This document shows positions 8,405 through 17,975 of a stretch of DNA of 64,000 nucleotides, one piece after another. The DNA lies in contig CP014773.1 in the NCBI GenBank assembly GCA_001596135.1, forward strand, positions 5,394,001 through 5,458,000, given 5' to 3'. Made by a program: the position numbers and the translations under genes. The stretch's first letter is position 1; each line of letters starts with the position of its first letter. The stretch is from Mucilaginibacter sp. PAMC 26640 (lineage in GTDB: Bacteria; Bacteroidota; Bacteroidia; Sphingobacteriales; Sphingobacteriaceae). Under the pieces are notes generated by a model, which saw only the letters and a program-made list of their open reading frames with translations, made no database searches and was not told the DNA's origin.

Positions 8405-9478
8405 CTATTTCCCATTCAACTTTTTGATCAGGTCCACCTCTTCCTGTATGTAAGGCGTACCGTCTTTTCGGAAAATATCATGAAACCACTCTTTAGGTTC
8501 GCTGCCATCAGGTATGGGGTTGTCCCAGGCGTAAATGGTATTGGTTTTACCCATCACAAAACCCCAGTTCAATGCGCCTACGTTTTCGGCTTTTAGCATC
8601 GGCATTACGTTGGCGAATTTGCTGCCGCGGGTACGGGCCATGTATTCGGTGCAGATAAGCGGCTTACCATGGCTTTTGAGCAGCTGGATAGTCTTCAGAT
8701 GCGATTTCTCGTCGGTATAATCATGGTAAGTAACAATATCTGAATTCAGTGCCTGGTAGGCGTTCAGCTTTTCAAAGCTCCAGTCCCACAAACCTGCTGA
8801 TACCGGCTGATCCGAGTTTACCGCTCTTGCCCAACCAAATACTTTAGTGAGTAAACCCATCGATGCTTCTTTTTTGCCAGAATTACCCGGCTCATTGTAA
8901 AGATCCCACAGTAAAATGCGCTTATCATGTTTAAAGGTGCTCATCACATCAGTAACATAAGATTCAAGCTCAGGGAAAATGCCGGCGTCTGTTAACCGGT
9001 TGCCAGGGTCCTGCAGCCAGCCCGAATTATGAATTCCTGTTTTTGGCGCAGGCTGGATACCAATTTTTGCTGATATATTCCAGCAGTCATCAAAAAACAC
9101 GAACATGGTTTTAATGTGGTGCTTATCGGCAATAGTTAAATAAGCATCTATTCTTTTCTTAAACCCGGCCTTATCCTGTTTCCAGGCAAGGCTGTATAAA
9201 AACACCCGCATAGTATTAAAGCCGATGCCCTCCGCATAGCCAAGCTCCTTGTCTATTGTTTGTGGGTCAAAGGTATCAGCCTGCCACATCTCCAACTGGT
9301 TAATTGCATTACTGGGGATAAAATCACTGCCGCTGATCCATTGATGCTGTGCATACCATGCATTAGCCTTCGCGGGGGACCATACCTTTGCCGGAGCAAG
9401 TTTTTGCGCGAACGAGATATTAGTGGTAAAAGCTAGTATAAAAAACACAGCAGTTAATTTAAAGCAAGAAGTTTTCAT
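8405..9478 (-). CDS. Secreted GH5-like glycoside hydrolase
   Basis: A 357-residue protein with a signal peptide (residues 1-24, ending ISFAQ) and a single TIM-barrel hydrolase domain of the clan A type. The acid/base is Glu197 in LLWDLYNEPG at the end of strand 4 and the nucleophile is Glu278 in PLICTEYMAR at strand 7. The family resembles mannanase/cellulase-like GH5 proteins; the polysaccharide substrate is not evident. It is not in a visible polysaccharide-utilisation locus, and the divergent upstream operon is regulatory. Confidence 0.87.
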   Translation of the reverse strand: MKTSCFKLTAVFFILAFTTNISFAQKLAPAKVWSPAKANAWYAQHQWISGSDFIPSNAINQLEMWQADTFDPQTIDKELGYAEGIGFNTMRVFLYSLAWKQDKAGFKKRIDAYLTIADKHHIKTMFVFFDDCWNISAKIGIQPAPKTGIHNSGWLQDPGNRLTDAGIFPELESYVTDVMSTFKHDKRILLWDLYNEPGNSGKKEASMGLLTKVFGWARAVNSDQPVSAGLWDWSFEKLNAYQALNSDIVTYHDYTDEKSHLKTIQLLKSHGKPLICTEYMARTRGSKFANVMPMLKAENVGALNWGFVMGKTNTIYAWDNPIPDGSEPKEWFHDIFRKDGTPYIQEEVDLIKKLNGK

Positions 9479-9949
9479 ATGTAGAAATTGGTATGTGTAA
9501 ATATAGCGGATAAATCAGCTAAACGGCTAATTAAAACGTTAATTAATCGATTTACTGCAGACATCGGTAGCAATGCCGGGGTTCGTTAAAGCATATTCAG
9601 GTGAGTTAAACTGGCTGCTAAAACTACCATAAAAGACTTTTTACGTGCACTTTATCTGCAATTCTCACTTGTAATATTATTCATAACTATTGTAGCAATT
9701 TGCCGTATAACTGCTTCACATACATCATAACATACAGGTTAAATAATTGATATAAAACCAGTAACAAGCGGAGCAAAACCTAAATACTTTGATATTTTCG
9801 TGCAAAAAATTATTTCAAAATATTTAAACCTGTTTTTTTACCAGAAAATATCTGCACAACGCAGCGTTGTATCTGCGTTGAAAATATTTTTTTGGCATGT
9901 TTATTAATTATACCGTGATCAAATTAAAAGAACTGGAACGAGACAGGAA
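9479..9949. other. Divergent intergenic region with a 15-bp palindrome
   Basis: 471 bases between the glycoside hydrolase and the sensor kinase. It is AT-rich and has no open frame of note. The perfect palindrome ACAACGCAGCGTTGT at 9856-9870 lies 80 bases upstream of the kinase start and could be an operator. No exact TAnnTTTG box was seen upstream of the kinase. Confidence 0.4.
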
Positions 9950-11431
9950 ATGAGCTTTTTAGATGGTAATAACTTTCTTGGCGATAGCACCGCTCATCTC
10001 GCTCGTTTAATAAACAGTATTAACACCGGCATTTGGGAATACAATACCACTACCAAAAAGGCTAAGTGGTCGGCTGGTTTTTACTATGTGCTGGGCTACC
10101 AGCCAGGCGAGATAGAATGTTCGTACAACAACTTTTTTGAAAACATCATTTATTTCCAGGATAAGCAAGTCTTTTTAAAAGCTACAAACCAAAACGGCCC
10201 CGGTAATGCCCCAATAGCTCATATCCGCTTACTTACCAAAGACAAGGGCTACCAATGGTTTGAGAGCACCACGGTTAAACACAGCGATGAAGATGGGCAA
10301 TTCATTTATGGTGTTTTAAATAACGTTAACCAATATAAACTTGCCGAGTTTACGGCTGCCCGCAGCAATTTTTTAAATTCAGAAGCCGGCCGCATAGCCC
10401 GCCTTGGCGGTTGGGAAATAGATGTACCGAGCATGGCCCTAACCTTGTCTGCCGAGATCTACAACATATTTGAATTATATGAACACATTCAGCTTACGTT
10501 AGAAGAAGCTGTCAGCTTTATCGAACCGCAACATCGTTCTGTTTTGGCCAGGGCAATTGATAATGCCATTTACTTTAGTAAACCATATGATGTGGAAGTT
10601 TTGTTTAAAACAGCCAAAAACAATATCATTTGGGTAAGGGCTAAAGGCACACCTATTGTTGATGATTTTGGTAAGTGTGTTACCATCAGGGGTATTTTCC
10701 AGGATATTGATCTTATTAAGCGGAGCGGCCTGCACATGCAATCATCCATCAACTTATTGGATGATCAAAATAAGCGACTTCAAAACTTTGCTTACATCGT
10801 ATCGCACAATCTTCGCTCTCATGCAGGTAACCTTAAATTTATGGTAAACCTTTTTGAAGAGACCCAGGTGGACAATGATAAAGAAGAGATATTCTCGCAT
10901 ATTAAAACCATAAGCGAGAGCTTGAGCGCCACCATGGGCCACCTGGATGAGATTGTAAAGATCCAATCGGAAATTGTTAACGAGCGCCGGGTAATCAGCT
11001 TTGAAACGATATTTAAAAACGTTATCGCCACGTTAAGAGCAAATATTGAAGCCAGTGGTGCTCAGATCAATAGTAATTTTGGCAAAGCTCCCGATATAAG
11101 CTACATACCAGCCTACCTGGAAAGTATTTTCCAAAACCTGTTGAGCAATGCGATCAAATACCGGCATCCAAATCGTAAACCGGTGATCAACTGCTATACC
11201 GAATTGCGCAATGCGCATACCTATTTGGTTTTTGAAGATAATGGTATAGGCATCGATCTGAAACGCTTTGGCGACCAGCTTTTCGGAATGTATCGTACCT
11301 TTCACCAAAATAAAGATGCTAAAGGTATTGGCCTGTTTATCACACGCAATCAGATAGAAGCATTGGGCGGAACCATCAGTACAGAAAGTACGGTAAATGT
11401 TGGCACTAAATTTACTATTAGGTTAGTATAA
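9950..11431 (+). CDS. PAS-domain sensor histidine kinase
   Basis: A 493-residue kinase without membrane segments, probably cytoplasmic. Two PAS domains occupy about residues 15-130 and 145-257. The dimerisation/phosphoacceptor helix carries His286 in SHNLRSHAGN, the variant H-box typical of Bacteroidota PAS kinases. The catalytic domain shows the N box around Asn400 (QNLLSNAIKY), the G1 box DNGIGID at 430 and the G2 box GIGLF at 459. The response-regulator gene follows 14 bases downstream, so it is the likely phosphotransfer partner. The PAS ligand is unknown. Confidence 0.94.
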   Translation: MSFLDGNNFLGDSTAHLARLINSINTGIWEYNTTTKKAKWSAGFYYVLGYQPGEIECSYNNFFENIIYFQDKQVFLKATNQNGPGNAPIAHIRLLTKDKGYQWFESTTVKHSDEDGQFIYGVLNNVNQYKLAEFTAARSNFLNSEAGRIARLGGWEIDVPSMALTLSAEIYNIFELYEHIQLTLEEAVSFIEPQHRSVLARAIDNAIYFSKPYDVEVLFKTAKNNIIWVRAKGTPIVDDFGKCVTIRGIFQDIDLIKRSGLHMQSSINLLDDQNKRLQNFAYIVSHNLRSHAGNLKFMVNLFEETQVDNDKEEIFSHIKTISESLSATMGHLDEIVKIQSEIVNERRVISFETIFKNVIATLRANIEASGAQINSNFGKAPDISYIPAYLESIFQNLLSNAIKYRHPNRKPVINCYTELRNAHTYLVFEDNGIGIDLKRFGDQLFGMYRTFHQNKDAKGIGLFITRNQIEALGGTISTESTVNVGTKFTIRLV

Positions 11432-11445
11432 AAGTACCTTCATAA

Positions 11446-11880
11446 ATGACTGACCAATACCCTGCTGTTAAAGCCTGGATCATTGACGATGATGAGATTT
11501 TCATTTTCGGATTCAAAAAATTCATTGAAATCAGGCGAATCTTTGTTGAACTATTCGAATTCAGCAACGGACAAGCTGCGATTAGCCAACTTCAGGATCC
11601 GGCTTTTGCCGATAACCTGCCCGACCTCATCTTTGTTGATATGAATATGCCTGTGATGGATGGATGGGAATTTACAAAAACCTTTGAGGAAATTAAATCC
11701 CGCTTGGGTAAAGATATCACCGTTTATATGATCAGCTCATCGGTAGATAAAAACGATATAGCAAGGGCAAAAAATATTCGGTCAATCGAAGATTATATTT
11801 TAAAGCCAATAAGTCAATCAAATGTGGAGGGAATTATCAATTCGTTTCAACACGAACTGGAATTGCGGAACATGAACTAA
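11446..11880 (+). CDS. Single-domain response regulator (REC)
   Basis: A 144-residue stand-alone receiver domain. Acidic pocket residues are D14-D16, the phosphoacceptor is Asp65 in FVDMNMPVMDGW, the switch Ser is in MISSS (about 97), and the conserved Lys is K120 in YILKPIS. There is no DNA-binding or enzymatic output domain, so it probably acts by protein-protein contact or as a phosphorelay intermediate. It is co-transcribed with the upstream PAS kinase. Confidence 0.94.
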   Translation: MTDQYPAVKAWIIDDDEIFIFGFKKFIEIRRIFVELFEFSNGQAAISQLQDPAFADNLPDLIFVDMNMPVMDGWEFTKTFEEIKSRLGKDITVYMISSSVDKNDIARAKNIRSIEDYILKPISQSNVEGIINSFQHELELRNMN

Positions 11881-11887
11881 ATTATCC

Positions 11888-11913
11888 CCGGTGAGTCTGT
11901 AAAAGCTCACCGG
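11888..11913. terminator. Hairpin between convergent genes
   Basis: CCGGTGAG and CTCACCGG form a perfect 8-bp GC-rich stem with a 10-base loop, just after the response regulator stop and before the convergent manA end. There is no T-tract, so termination is plausible but not certain. Confidence 0.5.
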
Positions 11914-11946
11914 AGATAAAGGTTGTTATATTGCAAGCTTCATAAG

Positions 11947-12927
11947 CTATTCTATAAAACTTTCCAGGATCTTAAAGCCGGCGGTAGTTTCTAAACTAAC
12001 GCGCTCAATTGTTTTCGGCAATAAAATACACTCTCCCATTTTTACCGGATAGGCATTGCCGTTGTGGTTAATGGTATACGCACCTTCCACACAAACATGG
12101 ATCACAAATGAATCCAGGTTTGTATAGTCCTTTTCCGTTGATTCGGTAAAGTCCATTACATTGGTAGTAAAGTAAGGGCATTTTACCAGGTGTACATCCT
12201 CATTCGTTTTAGGGGTATATATGGTTTTGTATTCCGGATAGTGTTTGTAGTCGATGGCTGCAAGCGCTTCCTGGGTATGCAACTCACGTTTATTACCCTT
12301 ATCGTCTACCCGGTCAAAATCATAAATGCGATAGGTGATGTCTGATGTTTGCTGGATCTCGGCAATCAATAGTCCTTTGCCGATGGTATGCACCCGTCCT
12401 GCAGGTAAAAAATAAACATCTCCGGCGGTCACATCCTCTTTATTCAGGATATCCATAATGTGGCCGCTGTTCAGTGCCTCCACGTATTCCTGCTCGTTCA
12501 TTTCGCGGTTAAAGCCGGCAATAAGCGTAGCGCCCGGATCGGCCTCTATCACATACCACATCTCGGTTTTGCCGAACGAGTCGTGGCGTTTTTTGGCCAA
12601 CTCATCATCCGGGTGAACCTGAACGCTCAGGTCGTCATTGGCATCAATAAACTTCACCAGCAGCGGAAAGATATTGCCGAAATGCGCGTATACCTTATTG
12701 CCCACTAATTCACCCTGGTATTTCTCCAGCAGATCGGCTAATGATTCGCCATCCAGTTCGCCGCCGTTAACAACAGATACATCTGTTTTAACGCCCGAAA
12801 TCTCCCAGGTTTCGCCGCAATTTGGCAGATCGCCGATAGCTTTGTGCAGGTAGGTTTCTATTTTATGGCCACCCCAGATCTTATCTTTAAAGATGGTTTT
12901 GAATTTTAACGGATATAATGCTGACAT
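11947..12927 (-). CDS. manA: Mannose-6-phosphate isomerase, class I
   Basis: A 326-residue cytosolic zinc enzyme interconverting fructose 6-phosphate and mannose 6-phosphate. Two cupin domains are present. The zinc ligands are visible as Gln103 and His105 in SVQVHPDD, Glu122 in KTEMWYV, and His180 in PAGRVHTIG. The length matches the short bacterial form (about 315-330 residues). It stands alone between convergent and tandem neighbours. Some homologues are annotated as phosphoheptose-type or bifunctional enzymes, but the active-site set is that of ManA. Confidence 0.93.
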   Translation of the reverse strand: MSALYPLKFKTIFKDKIWGGHKIETYLHKAIGDLPNCGETWEISGVKTDVSVVNGGELDGESLADLLEKYQGELVGNKVYAHFGNIFPLLVKFIDANDDLSVQVHPDDELAKKRHDSFGKTEMWYVIEADPGATLIAGFNREMNEQEYVEALNSGHIMDILNKEDVTAGDVYFLPAGRVHTIGKGLLIAEIQQTSDITYRIYDFDRVDDKGNKRELHTQEALAAIDYKHYPEYKTIYTPKTNEDVHLVKCPYFTTNVMDFTESTEKDYTNLDSFVIHVCVEGAYTINHNGNAYPVKMGECILLPKTIERVSLETTAGFKILESFIE

Positions 12928-13060
12928 AGTAGTACGTGTTTTGCCGCCTAAGTTAAAGATTTTGCAGAAGCAGTAAATAAGGTTTTTGTAAATTGATCAT
13001 AAAAGCATTTGTTAAAAATCTTATGAAGACCTCAATTTGCATTGCTTAAAATGGTTACAT

Positions 13061-13091
13061 AAAAAAGCTCATCCGTTTCGGGATGAGCTTT
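13061..13091 (-). terminator. Rho-independent terminator of icd
   Basis: AAAGCTCATCC and GGATGAGCTTT form an 11-bp stem with a 6-base loop. On the minus strand it is followed by a run of T, 23 bases after the icd stop. The A-run on the other side would also give T on the minus strand only, so it serves icd. Confidence 0.83.
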
Positions 13092-13113
13092 CACTATTGA
13101 TCAATAAAATTAA

Positions 13114-14343
13114 TTACTTACCCAGTTTAGCTTTCAGATTTTCGTCAATCGCTTCTAAAAACTCCTCTGTATAAAGGTAATCGGTACCATGCTCCACTTT
13201 TGGTTTTATGGTGATGGCCAAATCCTTGGTCATTTTTCCGCTTTCTACCGTTTCAATACAAACCTGTTCCAAAGCTTTACAAAAATCAATTAACTCCTGG
13301 TTACCATCTAAAATACCACGGAACTCCAAACCACGGGTCCATGCAAAAATAGATGCAATAGGGTTGGTTGAGGTTGGGCGGCCAGCCTGGTGCTCACGGT
13401 AGTGGCGGGTAACCGTTCCGTGTGCAGCTTCCGCTTCCATAACCGTACCATCCGGAGTAACCAGCGTAGAGGTCATTAAACCTAAAGAACCAAAACCCTG
13501 CGCTACAGTGTCAGACTGTACGTCGCCATCGTAGTTCTTACAAGCCCAAACAAAGTTACCGTTCCATTTTAAGGCAGATGCAACCATGTCATCAATTAAA
13601 CGGTGCTCGTAAGTGATACCAGCTTCGGTAAATTTAGCTTTGTAATCTGCCTGATAAATCTCTTCAAAAATATCTTTAAAACGACCATCATATTTTTTAA
13701 GGATGGTATTCTTGGTAGACAGGTATAAAGGCCAGCCTTTCATCAACGCCTGGTTGAAACAAGCGTGCGCAAAGCCGATAATGGATTCATCTGTGTTATA
13801 CATGGTTAACGCCACGCCATCACCTTTAAAATTAAATACCTCAAATGATTGCTCAGGGCTGCCATCCTCTGGCGTAAATTTTACGGTAAGTTTGCCTTTA
13901 CCTTTTGTTAAAAAATCGGTAGCGCGGTACTGGTCGCCAAATGCGTGGCGGCCGATGCAGATTGGCGCCGTCCAGTTTGGCACTAAACGCGGAACGTTTG
14001 CCATTACAATAGGCTCACGAAAAACGGTACCATCTAATATATTACGAATGGTGCCATTCGGCGAGCGCCACATTTGTTTTAAGCTGAATTCTTTTACACG
14101 ATCCTCATCTGGTGTAATAGTGGCGCATTTGATACCCACACCGTATTGTTTAATGGCATTTGCTGCATCAATAGTAACCTGGTCATCTGTTTCATCACGA
14201 TACTCGATCCCCAGATCGAAGTACTTAATATCCACATCAAGATAAGGGATAATCAATTTATCCTTAATAAATTTCCAGATGATGCGTGTCATTTCATCAC
14301 CATCCAGCTCTACTACCGGGTTTTCTACTTTAATTTTTGACAT
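13114..14343 (-). CDS. icd: NADP-dependent isocitrate dehydrogenase (eukaryote-like type)
   Basis: A 409-residue TCA-cycle enzyme converting isocitrate to 2-oxoglutarate with NADP. The sequence resembles the homodimeric eukaryotic-type subfamily rather than the E. coli Icd: ELDGDEMTRIIW at the N-terminus, TPDEDRVKEF, MWRSPNGTIRN for substrate binding, YEHRLIDDMVA, ACKNYDGDVQSD with metal-binding Asp residues, and EAAHGTVTRHYR for cofactor binding. The length is that of the family. Single gene with its own terminator and promoter. Confidence 0.97.
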   Translation of the reverse strand: MSKIKVENPVVELDGDEMTRIIWKFIKDKLIIPYLDVDIKYFDLGIEYRDETDDQVTIDAANAIKQYGVGIKCATITPDEDRVKEFSLKQMWRSPNGTIRNILDGTVFREPIVMANVPRLVPNWTAPICIGRHAFGDQYRATDFLTKGKGKLTVKFTPEDGSPEQSFEVFNFKGDGVALTMYNTDESIIGFAHACFNQALMKGWPLYLSTKNTILKKYDGRFKDIFEEIYQADYKAKFTEAGITYEHRLIDDMVASALKWNGNFVWACKNYDGDVQSDTVAQGFGSLGLMTSTLVTPDGTVMEAEAAHGTVTRHYREHQAGRPTSTNPIASIFAWTRGLEFRGILDGNQELIDFCKALEQVCIETVESGKMTKDLAITIKPKVEHGTDYLYTEEFLEAIDENLKAKLGK

Positions 14344-14378
14344 ACCTTATAATGCTTGTTATTTGATTTAAATGGTTT

Positions 14379-14386
14379 CAAACTTA
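14379..14386 (-). promoter_or_regulatory. Candidate -7 box of icd
   Basis: TAAGTTTG on the minus strand matches TAnnTTTG, 35 bases upstream of the icd ATG. The nearest upstream TTTG is only about 15 bases away, closer than the usual 19-21, so the -33 element is uncertain. Confidence 0.45.
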
Positions 14387-14628
14387 CATAAAATTTTATT
14401 TCAAAAATTTCACCTTCATACATAATTATAAATAATTTAATGAGTTTAGAAGTTGAGTTCAATCGCAGCCGGTAATAGCCTGAATTAACCATACAAATAG
14501 TAAACAGTAAAATAAATAGTGTATTTTAACAGCGGTGTTTATATTTACAGATATAATTAACTTTTAAACCTTTACTTTTATAAAAATTTAATCATTAGCT
14601 ATTTTCTACGTAGCATTGCCCGTTTACT

Positions 14629-15336
14629 ATGATAAAGTTGCTTTACAAAACAACGTTTTTAACCCTCCTGTTAACCTCGATAGCCTTATTTACGAAAGCT
14701 CAGATTGGTTACGACTATGCCCAGTATGATCTCGGTTTTGGCGGCGAAACAAACCTTGTTTACGGCGATGCAGAAACCGTTAAATTAACCCCTTCTGCGC
14801 ACGTCAATTTTACCTATAACGCTACCCCCTATGTTAATTATGTATTTGAAATACAAGCGGGTGTACTTGAAGGTGGAAGTATCAACAGCACATCCGGCAG
14901 GTATTTTAAAAATAACTTTACAGCACTTGTTTTTCGCGGGCAGGTACAAGCCGGGGAATTGATAGATTACTCGCGCAGTGCAGTAATGAATGCAGTAAAA
15001 AACTTTTACGTTTCGTCGGGCTTCGGCTATGTGATCAATGATGTGCGTAACATTAACCGCAACTCGCTTGTCCTTCCTGATTTTTATACAGGCGGATTAG
15101 ACAGATCAAACGAATTATACATTCCTGCAAGGCTGGGTTATGAATTTAAAGTATTCAATAAATACAATCAACCCTCGTTTAAAGTGGATCTGGGGATACA
15201 ATATAATTATGTTTTTGGTGATAACCTGGATGGGTTTGATGCAGGAGCCGCCAAGGATAACTTTGTTCAATACAGCATCGGTTTTAAATTTGCTTTAGGT
15301 GGTGTTACCTCCTATCGTAAACAAATAGATTACTAA
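14629..15336 (+). CDS. Outer-membrane beta-barrel protein of unknown function
   Basis: A 235-residue protein with a signal peptide (residues 1-24, ending TKAQ) followed by alternating hydrophobic/aromatic strands such as NFTYNATPYVNYVFEI, FKVDLGIQYNYVF and FVQYSIGFKFALGG. This pattern fits a small outer-membrane barrel. No family name is recognised with confidence. About 285 AT-rich bases precede it, without an obvious promoter box. Confidence 0.75.
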   Translation: MIKLLYKTTFLTLLLTSIALFTKAQIGYDYAQYDLGFGGETNLVYGDAETVKLTPSAHVNFTYNATPYVNYVFEIQAGVLEGGSINSTSGRYFKNNFTALVFRGQVQAGELIDYSRSAVMNAVKNFYVSSGFGYVINDVRNINRNSLVLPDFYTGGLDRSNELYIPARLGYEFKVFNKYNQPSFKVDLGIQYNYVFGDNLDGFDAGAAKDNFVQYSIGFKFALGGVTSYRKQIDY

Positions 15337-15408
15337 CCTTTATTTTTCCGGTCCGGCTGTTCTTTGGCAGGGTTTTTAATGTAAGTAGCTAAACTAATAC
15401 TAAAACCT

Positions 15409-15840
15409 ATGATACCAGATAACGAAGACGAAGGAATGAAAGTTGATTCCGATTACAGGGCAGATGACTTAGATAATAACGGCGAAGACACAGCCGACAG
15501 TGAAGACCTTAACTTTAATGAAAAAGAGCAAAGTTTTGAGTACGATGTAAAAGGTGACAACCCGGATTATGACCATCCGGATCCTTATGACACCGCTGTA
15601 AAAAACGGCGATGATATGAATTCGATGTACGATGAAGCTAATCCTTATGATGCAAAGGGCGAATATGATGCCGATCGTTCGATAGAGACGGATGCTGATA
15701 GTTTAGGCATGCATATCGATAGCGGTAAAATTGTTGAACTAAGCTCCCTTGATGAAAAACTGGCACATACTCCAGAAGATGACAGGGATGATCTAGACGA
15801 AGAAGGTTATCCTAAAAATGATACCCCACCGGGATTTTAA
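15409..15840 (+). CDS. Highly acidic hypothetical protein
   Basis: A 143-residue protein very rich in Asp and Glu, with repeated DxxNPYD/PDPYD-like phrases (DHPDPYDTA, EANPYDAKG). No signal peptide or membrane segment, low hydrophobicity, probably disordered. The clean start, downstream terminator and codon usage like its neighbours support a real gene. Function is unknown; calcium or other cation binding would be pure guesswork. Confidence 0.75.
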   Translation: MIPDNEDEGMKVDSDYRADDLDNNGEDTADSEDLNFNEKEQSFEYDVKGDNPDYDHPDPYDTAVKNGDDMNSMYDEANPYDAKGEYDADRSIETDADSLGMHIDSGKIVELSSLDEKLAHTPEDDRDDLDEEGYPKNDTPPGF

Positions 15841-15867
15841 TGATCAGCTTGTTTAAAGCTAATACGC

Positions 15868-15905
15868 AAAAGGGATGGCACTAAATGAGCCATCCCTTTG
15901 GTTTT
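15868..15905 (+). terminator. Rho-independent terminator
   Basis: AAAGGGATGGC (15869-15879) pairs with GCCATCCCTTT (15889-15899) with a 9-base loop; T-rich sequence follows. It lies between the acidic protein gene and the convergent dnaX end and can work in both directions. Confidence 0.75.
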
Positions 15906-15943
15906 ATAAATTTTTTTTGACGAGAATGGGGTACTGATCCGGG

Positions 15944-17749
15944 TTAATCGAAATCTAAATTAAACCTGTTTTTTAATTCAATAAGATGCGGGTTTTTGGC
16001 CGCCATATGCTGAAATTTTTCAATAGAAGTATACGGTTTGCGTACCATCACAGATTCCTCCACCTTAGCATTTACCTCTATATTAAAATTCTTTAAGCTG
16101 CTGCGGAGAAAGTTGAGCAGATTTGGCCTTTCATCTTTGAATGACTGCTCCTGCATTTTGTTATTAACCGGCACCTCAAAATTTTCCGGACTTAAAACCA
16201 GCGGTGTAACCGAAGTAAAAATGGTATAAAGGGTTGCCGCTTTCCCCTCGGCCTTGAGCTTAGCGCCATAATTAGTCCAGAGCTGCAAAAAAACGTCCAT
16301 TGTAAAGGGCTCTTTGTCAGTACCTTTCAGGTAGGGATCTTCTTCAGCCGCCATGGCATCTTCCACCTGCTTACCCAAGTCTTTCAAACTCGGAATTTTT
16401 ATCGATGTAGCCGAAGCGTGCACATTCGCTACAAATGAGATCTTTGGTTTCGCAGCAGGTTCCGCTGTCACCGGAGCGGCAGGCATTTTTACCGCCTCAG
16501 GGATACTTTTTTGATCAACAGGCTCGGTATCCCGAACCAATGAGAGATCGTCCACCACCGGCGAAGGCGTATTTACTGGGGTATCAGGTTTTTTTTTTAC
16601 CTCCTCTTGCGGGGCGGTTACTTGTTGTGGCGTTGGCAACGTGGCCAAATTGAAAACCGAGAGCAAATGACACATCTTCAGCAAAGCCAGTTCTACCTGT
16701 AAACGCTGGTTTTTACTTTGTTTATAATTGATATCGCACTGGTTGGCAATATTCATGGCCGATAGCAGGAACGATGTTGATGCCGCCTGCGATTGCTGCA
16801 AGTATCTCGCCTTAATGCTTTCGCTTACTTCCAATAGCTTAATGGTAGCGGTATCCTTGCCCACCAGCAGGTTACGGAAATGTTCTGACAGGCCGGAGAT
16901 AAAATGCGCACCGTCAAAACCCTTAGAAAGGATCTCGTCAAAAAGCAACAGCGTATGGGCATTGTCTTCGCCCAGCAACTTATCAGTGATGCTGAAATAA
17001 TAATCGTAATCGAGAATGTTAAGGTTATCGATCACCGAACGGTACGTAACATTGCCACCGGAAAAGCTAACGATCTGATCAAACATCGAAAGGGCATCGC
17101 GCAGACCGCCATCGGCCTTTTGGGCAATAATATGCAAGCCATCGTTCTCGTAGGTAATGTTTTCTTTTTGCGCGATATTGGCCAAATGCCCGGCCATATC
17201 CTCTACCCGGATGCGGTTAAAATCAAAGATCTGGCAACGGGATAAAATAGTTGGCAGGATCTTATGTTTCTCGGTAGTAGCTAAAATAAATATGGCGTAA
17301 TTAGGTGGTTCTTCCAGCGTTTTGAGGAAAGCATTGAATGCCGCCTGCGACAGCATGTGCACCTCATCAATAATATACACCTTGTAGCGGGCAGCTTGCG
17401 GCGGTATGCGCACCTGCTCTATCAAACTACGGATATCATCCACCGAATTGTTTGAAGCCGCATCCAGTTCATGTACGTTAAACGAGTTTCCATTTTGGAA
17501 AGCGCGGCAGCTGTCGCATGTTCCGCAGGCCTCGCCGTTGGGCTGTAAATTGGTGCAATTGATGGTTTTTGCCAGGATACGTGCGCAGGTAGTTTTGCCC
17601 ACACCCCTTGGCCCGCAGAACAAAAATGCCTGCGCCAACTGGTTATTCCTGATAGCATTTTTTAACGTGTTGGTGATATGTTGCTGACCAACAACGGTTT
17701 CAAAAGTAGCCGGGCGGTATTTACGAGCCGAAACAATAAAATTATCCAC
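15944..17749 (-). CDS. dnaX: DNA polymerase III subunit gamma/tau
   Basis: A 601-residue clamp-loader ATPase of the replisome. The AAA+ domain has Walker A GPRGVGKT (Lys52), the zinc-module Cys residues at 65, 75, 78 and 81, Walker B IIDEVH at 126-131, and the SRC sensor (ILSRCQIFDF). Domain III continues to about residue 360, then a Pro/Ala-rich linker leads to a C-terminal tau-like domain. The long form is encoded; I did not find a shifty heptamer that would clearly make a gamma product. Confidence 0.97.
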   Translation of the reverse strand: MDNFIVSARKYRPATFETVVGQQHITNTLKNAIRNNQLAQAFLFCGPRGVGKTTCARILAKTINCTNLQPNGEACGTCDSCRAFQNGNSFNVHELDAASNNSVDDIRSLIEQVRIPPQAARYKVYIIDEVHMLSQAAFNAFLKTLEEPPNYAIFILATTEKHKILPTILSRCQIFDFNRIRVEDMAGHLANIAQKENITYENDGLHIIAQKADGGLRDALSMFDQIVSFSGGNVTYRSVIDNLNILDYDYYFSITDKLLGEDNAHTLLLFDEILSKGFDGAHFISGLSEHFRNLLVGKDTATIKLLEVSESIKARYLQQSQAASTSFLLSAMNIANQCDINYKQSKNQRLQVELALLKMCHLLSVFNLATLPTPQQVTAPQEEVKKKPDTPVNTPSPVVDDLSLVRDTEPVDQKSIPEAVKMPAAPVTAEPAAKPKISFVANVHASATSIKIPSLKDLGKQVEDAMAAEEDPYLKGTDKEPFTMDVFLQLWTNYGAKLKAEGKAATLYTIFTSVTPLVLSPENFEVPVNNKMQEQSFKDERPNLLNFLRSSLKNFNIEVNAKVEESVMVRKPYTSIEKFQHMAAKNPHLIELKNRFNLDFD

Positions 17750-17975
17750 AGGTATAAAGGTAGCAAGAATTGACTATTAAAAAACAGCTAAAATTCAAAT
17801 TAGGATTTGGATACAGGAATGTTTGTTGTTGTCAAGAACTTATCTTTAAAACAAGAAAAAGGAACGTATGCAACTGTCCGACTTAGATCTCACCAAATCC
17901 TATACCTACGCAGATAATCTTTAACAAACACTTAATGTAGCGCCTGGAAATAATCAACGGAAATTTTTTCAGGAT

